Below, piece after piece: positions 7,249-9,778 of a stretch of DNA of 9,778 bases (position 1 is the stretch's first letter; each line of letters starts with the position of its first letter). Source of the stretch: Candidatus Bipolaricaulota bacterium (lineage in GTDB: Bacteria > Bipolaricaulota > Bipolaricaulia > M55B111); assembly GCA_018334615.1 (NCBI GenBank), contig JAGXLP010000040.1:1-9778 (forward strand), read 5' to 3'. The notes beneath the pieces are model-generated. The model worked only from the letters and a program-made list of their open reading frames with translations, made no database searches and had not been told where the DNA came from. The position numbers and the translations under genes are program-made.

Positions 7249-7290
7249 CGGGCGGCTCTGCCCGGCTGGGAGTAGGGTGACCCTCCCAGC
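7249..7290 (+). other. Two directly abutting GC-rich hairpins
   Basis: CGGGC (7249-7253) pairs with GCCCG (7260-7264) over a 6-nt loop. The next base begins GCTGGGAG (7265-7272), which pairs with CTCCCAGC (7283-7290). The inner GGG-TGA-CCC (7275-7283) can lengthen the second stem. No T-run follows, so a classical intrinsic terminator is unlikely. Paired subterminal hairpins occur at ends of IS200/IS605-type elements and in structured RNAs; nothing here decides between these. Confidence 0.55.
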
Positions 7291-7443
7291 TATTGATAAT
7301 AATGCTTCAAGCCTTTTTCCCCGATATTCTGATTTTTCTAACCAAGATGTACTCGAAGTTAGAAGTGTTGATATTTTTCCTTCGATAGTATCTACATATC
7401 ATCTACCAAAGAACATCTTTTCTCACTTCTACCAGCCATTACA

Positions 7444-7463
7444 GCGGATCTTGAAAGATCCGC
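7444..7463 (+). other. Perfect 8-bp hairpin with TGAA tetraloop
   Basis: GCGGATCT (7444-7451) and AGATCCGC (7456-7463) are exact reverse complements separated by TGAA. The stem is GC-containing and compact, and is followed five bases later by a second, longer stem (7469-7507). There is no T-run, so it is not a terminator. Confidence 0.5.
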
Positions 7464-7468
7464 CTATG

Positions 7469-7507
7469 GAGAAGGGTGGAAATGAAATCTCCAATCCACC
7501 CGTTCTC
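7469..7507 (+). other. 12-bp stem with a competing alternative pairing
   Basis: GAGAAGGGTGGA (7469-7480) pairs with TCCACCC-G-TTCTC (7495-7507), with a single bulged G at 7502. The base of the same left arm, GGAGA (7468-7472), can instead pair with TCTCC (7488-7492) inside the loop, so the two folds cannot fully coexist. Such switching is typical of regulatory leaders but can also arise by chance. Confidence 0.45.
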
Positions 7508-7542
7508 ATTTCCGTCATATGGAATCCTTGGCATCATAGACC

Positions 7543-7591
7543 TAAGCTCTCCTAATGGAAGGGGCTTACAGAATTAACCAATTATATTCTG
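7543..7591 (+). other. Second pair of abutting hairpins
   Basis: TAAGCTCTCC (7543-7552) pairs imperfectly with GGAAGGGGCTTA (7557-7568), with G-T pairs and small bulges. The next base begins CAGAATTAA (7569-7577), which pairs with TTA-T-ATTCTG (7582-7591) over the loop CCAA with one bulged T. The stems are weaker than the 7249-7290 pair but show the same back-to-back arrangement. Confidence 0.4.
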
Positions 7592-7646
7592 CGGAAAAAC
7601 GTAGGTAGAGAAGGTTACGGCAGTGCCAGATCTTCCCCGCTAGTAT

Positions 7647-7678
7647 TTGCCTTAATTCAGTAAAACAGATAATATAAT
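7647..7678 (+). promoter_or_regulatory. Possible promoter for the phn operon
   Basis: A TATAAT hexamer at 7673-7678 is 117 bp before the phnD start. The best -35-like string, TTGCCT (7647-7652), is 20 bp from it, longer than optimal; using GATAAT (7668-7673) instead gives 15 bp. The area is AT-rich and is followed by TTTAATTTTAATTTA (7688-7702), but no clear Pho box could be read. The exact elements are uncertain. Confidence 0.35.
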
Positions 7679-7710
7679 AAGCAGAGGTTTAATTTTAATT
7701 TATCGTTATT

Positions 7711-7740
7711 CAAGGAGCTGGCTTCCGGCCGGTTACCTTG
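7711..7740 (+). promoter_or_regulatory. Leader hairpin upstream of phnD
   Basis: CAAGG (7711-7715) pairs with CCTTG (7736-7740). Across a bulged A, AGCTGGC (7716-7722) pairs with GCCGGTT (7728-7734), using two G-T pairs, over the loop TTCCG. This makes a compact 12-bp stem ending 39 nt before the phnD ribosome binding site. It could act in mRNA stability or translation control; no T-run follows. Confidence 0.45.
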
Positions 7741-7779
7741 ACAGAGATTTTCCAACCAAATCCCGAAAGGGTAAATTTC

Positions 7780-7786
7780 AGGAGGG
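7780..7786 (+). promoter_or_regulatory. Ribosome binding site that decides the phnD start
   Basis: AGGAGGG ends 8 nt before the ATG at 7795. The in-frame TTG at 7738 would add 19 polar residues ahead of the signal peptide and has no comparable site, so ATG 7795 is the start. Confidence 0.85.
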
Positions 7787-7794
7787 ATAGCCTT

Positions 7795-8832
7795 ATGTGG
7801 CAAAAAAAAGCTAAGTTTACTTTTGTTCTGGTCTTAGCAGTAGGACTTCTAAGTGTTGGCGCTTTAAGCGCGGAACTAGGCACGAAAAAGAACCCTGTTC
7901 AATGGCTGTTTCCACCCTCAGTTGATACTGCTGTAATTCAAGATGTTGGAAGAGAAGTTGTAGAGGACATTTTTGAGCTGACGGGTATTTACATTGAACC
8001 CCACGTTACTGCCGACTACGCAGCTCTAATAGAAGCTGTAAAGGCAGCGGACGGTGATACAATGGCCACCCCAACCACCGACCAGTATGCCAGGCTTTAC
8101 GTGGAAACAAATGGAGGAGTGCACCCCAGATTGGCCGCTGTCCGCTATGGTAGTTCATACTATTTTGCCAGTGTTTACGCCCTCAGAGAAGAAATGGACT
8201 ACCATCCCGATCTTGAGGACGCTCTAGAGGCTCTGGATGGAAAGAAATGGATATATAGTTACCCTGGAAGTACATCCGGATATGTCCTACCCAAAAAGGT
8301 TTTCGACGCCCATAACGTCGAAATAAAAGACAAACTGGAAAGTGGTGGACACCCAAATTCCATCGTGGCTTTGCTGGAAGGCAGGGGTGATTTTGCCACG
8401 TCTTACGGTTCTCCACCCGAACCTCCAAAGGGAGTATATTTCGAGTGGGAATACGGCGATGACCCGGAAATGTGGGTATGGAACCACTATCTGGACAAAC
8501 TCTACCCAGAAGAAGTCAGAGGGAAAGTCAAAGACGTTCGTGAAGCCGTTGGAGAAGGCGGAATGTATACTTATGATGAAGTGGTTAATAAAGTTGGTAT
8601 TGTGACTACTTTTGGTCCAATTCCAAATGACTCTATAACTTTTACCAATGATTTTCCAAAAGAAATTGAAGACAAAATAGTTAATGCCATTATTGAACAC
8701 ATCAGAAGTCCCGAAGGTTCAAAACTCTGGGGGGACCCGAATTTCTATCAGTGGACTGACGTCGAAAGAATTACCGACGATTACTACGATGGATACCGAG
8801 AAATGGTAGGATATCCGGTTCCGGAGGAATAA
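7795..8832 (+). CDS. phnD: PhnD-family phosphonate/phosphite/phosphate ABC substrate-binding protein
   Basis: A 345-residue periplasmic binding protein. Residues 1-26 form a signal peptide (QKKAK, then a hydrophobic core, likely cleavage LSA|EL) without a lipobox cysteine. The mature protein begins with a beta strand (NPVQWLFPPS), followed by VTADYAALIEAVKAADGDTMATPTTDQYARLY and a YGSSYYFASVYALREE strand region. The loop YPGSTSGYVLP contains G158-S-T-S-G162, matching the STSG anion-binding signature of PhnD/PtxB-type proteins. It is followed by SIVALLEGRGDFATSYGSP, the second-domain part of the pocket. It captures phosphonate, phosphite or a similar oxyanion and delivers it to PhnE/PhnC, encoded next. 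An intrinsic terminator separates it from phnC. Which anion is bound cannot be told from sequence. Confidence 0.88.
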   Translation: MWQKKAKFTFVLVLAVGLLSVGALSAELGTKKNPVQWLFPPSVDTAVIQDVGREVVEDIFELTGIYIEPHVTADYAALIEAVKAADGDTMATPTTDQYARLYVETNGGVHPRLAAVRYGSSYYFASVYALREEMDYHPDLEDALEALDGKKWIYSYPGSTSGYVLPKKVFDAHNVEIKDKLESGGHPNSIVALLEGRGDFATSYGSPPEPPKGVYFEWEYGDDPEMWVWNHYLDKLYPEEVRGKVKDVREAVGEGGMYTYDEVVNKVGIVTTFGPIPNDSITFTNDFPKEIEDKIVNAIIEHIRSPEGSKLWGDPNFYQWTDVERITDDYYDGYREMVGYPVPEE

Positions 8833-8851
8833 TTTGAGTTAGTTCCATCAG

Positions 8852-8885
8852 GGAGGGTCTGGTTTTTCAGACCCTCCTTATTTTC
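8852..8885 (+). terminator. Intrinsic terminator/attenuator between phnD and phnC
   Basis: GGAGGGTCTG (8852-8861) and CAGACCCTCC (8868-8877) form a perfect 10-bp stem with a 6-nt loop (GTTTTT). They are followed by TTATTTTC, a T-rich but interrupted tail. It starts 19 bp after the phnD stop and ends 18 bp before phnC. Partial termination here would favour the binding protein over the ATPase and permease. Confidence 0.8.
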
Positions 8886-8903
8886 TATCCAAGAGGGGGA
8901 AAT

Positions 8904-9665
8904 TTGGCTCAACTGGAAATAAAAAATTTGACAAAGGTTTATCCGCCGGACATCCTCGCCCTGGACGATGTATCTTTTGAGGTTGAGAAGGGAGAATTCC
9001 TGGTTATCATAGGGTTATCCGGCTCTGGAAAATCCACCCTGCTGCGCTGTATCAACAGGTTGATCGAATCAACAGAGGGAAGCATTAAATTCGAGGGAAG
9101 GGAAGTAACCACCGCCCCAAGTAAGGAGTTGAAGCAAATTCGGAAAGAAATAGGTATGGTGTTTCAACGCTTCAATCTGATCGAGAGATCTCTCGTTCTC
9201 ACAAACGTCCTCACAGGAAAACTTACAGAAGTAAGCCTCTGGAGAAGCCTCCTTGGGCGGTTTCCCGAGGATATGAAACAGACGGCTCATGAGAAGCTCC
9301 AGACAGTAGGTATCCCTGAACAAGCATTTAAAAGGGCTGATGAATTGAGCGGCGGACAGCAACAAAGGGTTGGCATCGCCAGAGCCCTCATGCAGGATCC
9401 GAAGTTACTTTTAGCCGATGAACCCGTATCTAGCCTGGACCCCGCCACTTCGGGAACGATCATGGACTACCTTGCCGAGGTAAACAACCAGGGCAAGACC
9501 GTAATTACCAGCCTTCATTTTCTCGATCTGGTAAGACAGTACGGGACGAGAGCCATCGGACTGAAAGGGGGTAAGATAGTATACGATGGCGACCCCAAAG
9601 GAATAGATGACGAAAAGTTCAAGGAGGTATTCGGTGAAGAAGCCGAAAAGGTTCATATCTCCTGA
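8904..9665 (+). CDS. phnC: PhnC, phosphonate-type ABC transporter ATPase
   Basis: A 253-residue cytoplasmic ATPase with every ABC motif in order: Walker A GLSGSGKS (37-44), Q-loop Q88, signature LSGGQQQR (148-155), Walker B LLLADEP (168-174) and the switch histidine H205. The block LTNVLTGKL (99-107) followed by LWRSLLGRFPED (112-123) is characteristic of PhnC and separates it from sugar or amino-acid ABC ATPases. It is therefore unlikely to serve the upstream sugar permeases. The start is TTG (8904), with AGAGGGGG ending 4 nt upstream; no ATG lies nearby in frame. The 3' end overlaps the next gene by 32 bp, implying translational coupling with phnE. Confidence 0.94.
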   Translation: MAQLEIKNLTKVYPPDILALDDVSFEVEKGEFLVIIGLSGSGKSTLLRCINRLIESTEGSIKFEGREVTTAPSKELKQIRKEIGMVFQRFNLIERSLVLTNVLTGKLTEVSLWRSLLGRFPEDMKQTAHEKLQTVGIPEQAFKRADELSGGQQQRVGIARALMQDPKLLLADEPVSSLDPATSGTIMDYLAEVNNQGKTVITSLHFLDLVRQYGTRAIGLKGGKIVYDGDPKGIDDEKFKEVFGEEAEKVHIS

Positions 9666-9778
9666 CCTCCCCAGGCAGCTTAAATCTCTATTTCTCGACT
9701 GGTTAGTCTGGGGCTACTTAGCTTACACCGTAATTTTCCTCCTGGACAGCTACTGGTATACCCAGTACGTCGATTGGT
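9634..9778 (+). CDS. phnE: PhnE-type phosphonate ABC permease, 5' end only
   Basis: The frame opens at a GTG (9634) inside the end of phnC, with a consensus AAGGAGGT (9621-9628) at ideal spacing, and runs off the right edge after 48 codons. It reads MKKPKRFISPDLPRQLKSLF, then LDWLVWGYLAYTVIFLLDSYW, a basic cytoplasmic N terminus followed by a first membrane helix, as expected for PhnE. Identification rests mainly on position after phnD and phnC, since the conserved permease core is outside the window. Confidence 0.75.
   Translation, partial: MKKPKRFISPDLPRQLKSLFLDWLVWGYLAYTVIFLLDSYWYTQYVDW

Larger units (their letters stand above)
7187..7794 (+). other. 608-bp non-coding gap with many potential RNA hairpins
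   Basis: No convincing gene is present. The only sizeable open frame on the plus strand (ATG at 7196, 119 codons) lacks a Shine-Dalgarno site and resembles no family I know. The stretch instead holds several local stems: an abutting pair at 7249-7290, a TACTCGAAG/CTTCGATAGTA long-range stem (7350-7390), GCGGATCT-TGAA-AGATCCGC (7444-7463), a 12-bp stem at 7469-7507, an abutting pair at 7543-7591, and a stem at 7711-7740 just ahead of the phnD ribosome binding site. No hairpin with a good T-run was found to end the sugar operon. I recognised no known riboswitch class, tRNA or housekeeping RNA. It could be a long 5' leader, a small RNA gene or a decayed mobile element. Confidence 0.5.

Noticed and set aside
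7265..7320. Terminator for the sugar operon
   Set aside because: The stem at 7265-7290 is strong but is followed by TATTGATAATAATG, not a T-run. The later CTTTTT has no adjacent stem.
7196..7555. 119-codon plus-strand open frame after the kinase gene
   Set aside because: No Shine-Dalgarno site before its ATG, no recognisable domain, odd Pro/Ser-rich composition, and it runs through several hairpins. Treated as a chance open frame in a non-coding gap.
7738..7743. TTGACA, an exact -35 consensus upstream of phnD
   Set aside because: No -10-like hexamer lies 15-19 bp downstream; the bases there read TCCCGAAAGG. Probably coincidental.
7738..7794. Upstream TTG start for phnD
   Set aside because: It would put 19 polar residues before a clear signal peptide and start within a hairpin. 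ATG 7795 has a consensus ribosome binding site.
1..9778. CRISPR arrays, tRNA or rRNA genes, integrases or transposases
   Set aside because: No regularly spaced repeats, cloverleaf or rRNA-like sequence, and no recombinase motifs were seen on either strand.

Overview
The window (9,778 bp) looks like a chromosomal piece of a halophilic, fermentative, diderm bacterium of the Halanaerobiales type. The main clue is a sucrose-phosphate-synthase-like enzyme (5010-6536) that from memory closely resembles the crystallised Halothermothrix orenii enzyme, including its C-terminal PEYFTNP-like tail. Both solute-binding proteins have plain signal peptides with no lipobox cysteine, as expected for a cell with a periplasm. 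Base composition is more balanced than in the AT-rich members of that order, so a higher-GC relative such as Halarsenatibacter is possible. The taxonomic call is inference only.

Layout. (1) 1-175, minus strand: the 5' end of a small membrane protein, possibly an Mrp/Mnh antiporter subunit E. (2) 278-7186, plus strand: one apparent operon driven by a near-consensus sigma-A promoter (TTGACG-17-TATAAT) with a perfect 14-bp LacI-type palindrome over the predicted transcription start. It encodes a LacI-family regulator, an AglE/GgtB-type sugar-binding protein, two MalF/MalG-type permeases, a sucrose-phosphate-synthase-like GT4 enzyme and a P-loop kinase of the uridine kinase/phosphoribulokinase superfamily. 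An intrinsic terminator lies just after the binding-protein gene. (3) 7187-7794: a 608-bp gap with no convincing gene but many potential RNA hairpins. (4) 7795-9778: phnD, a second intergenic terminator, phnC and the start of phnE, forming a phosphonate/phosphite-type ABC importer that runs off the right edge.

How it fits together. The first operon probably couples uptake of an alpha-glucoside (sucrose, trehalose or glucosylglycerol type, which are common osmolytes) with an enzyme able to make a phosphorylated disaccharide and a kinase of unknown substrate. No ATPase for the sugar importer and no sucrose-phosphate phosphatase are present, so both would have to be supplied from elsewhere. The first permease is unusual: about 130 residues carrying roughly four extra membrane helices are inserted in the middle of an otherwise normal MalF-type protein. 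The most distinctive points are this permease, the uptake/synthesis/kinase arrangement, and the hairpin-rich gap before phnD.
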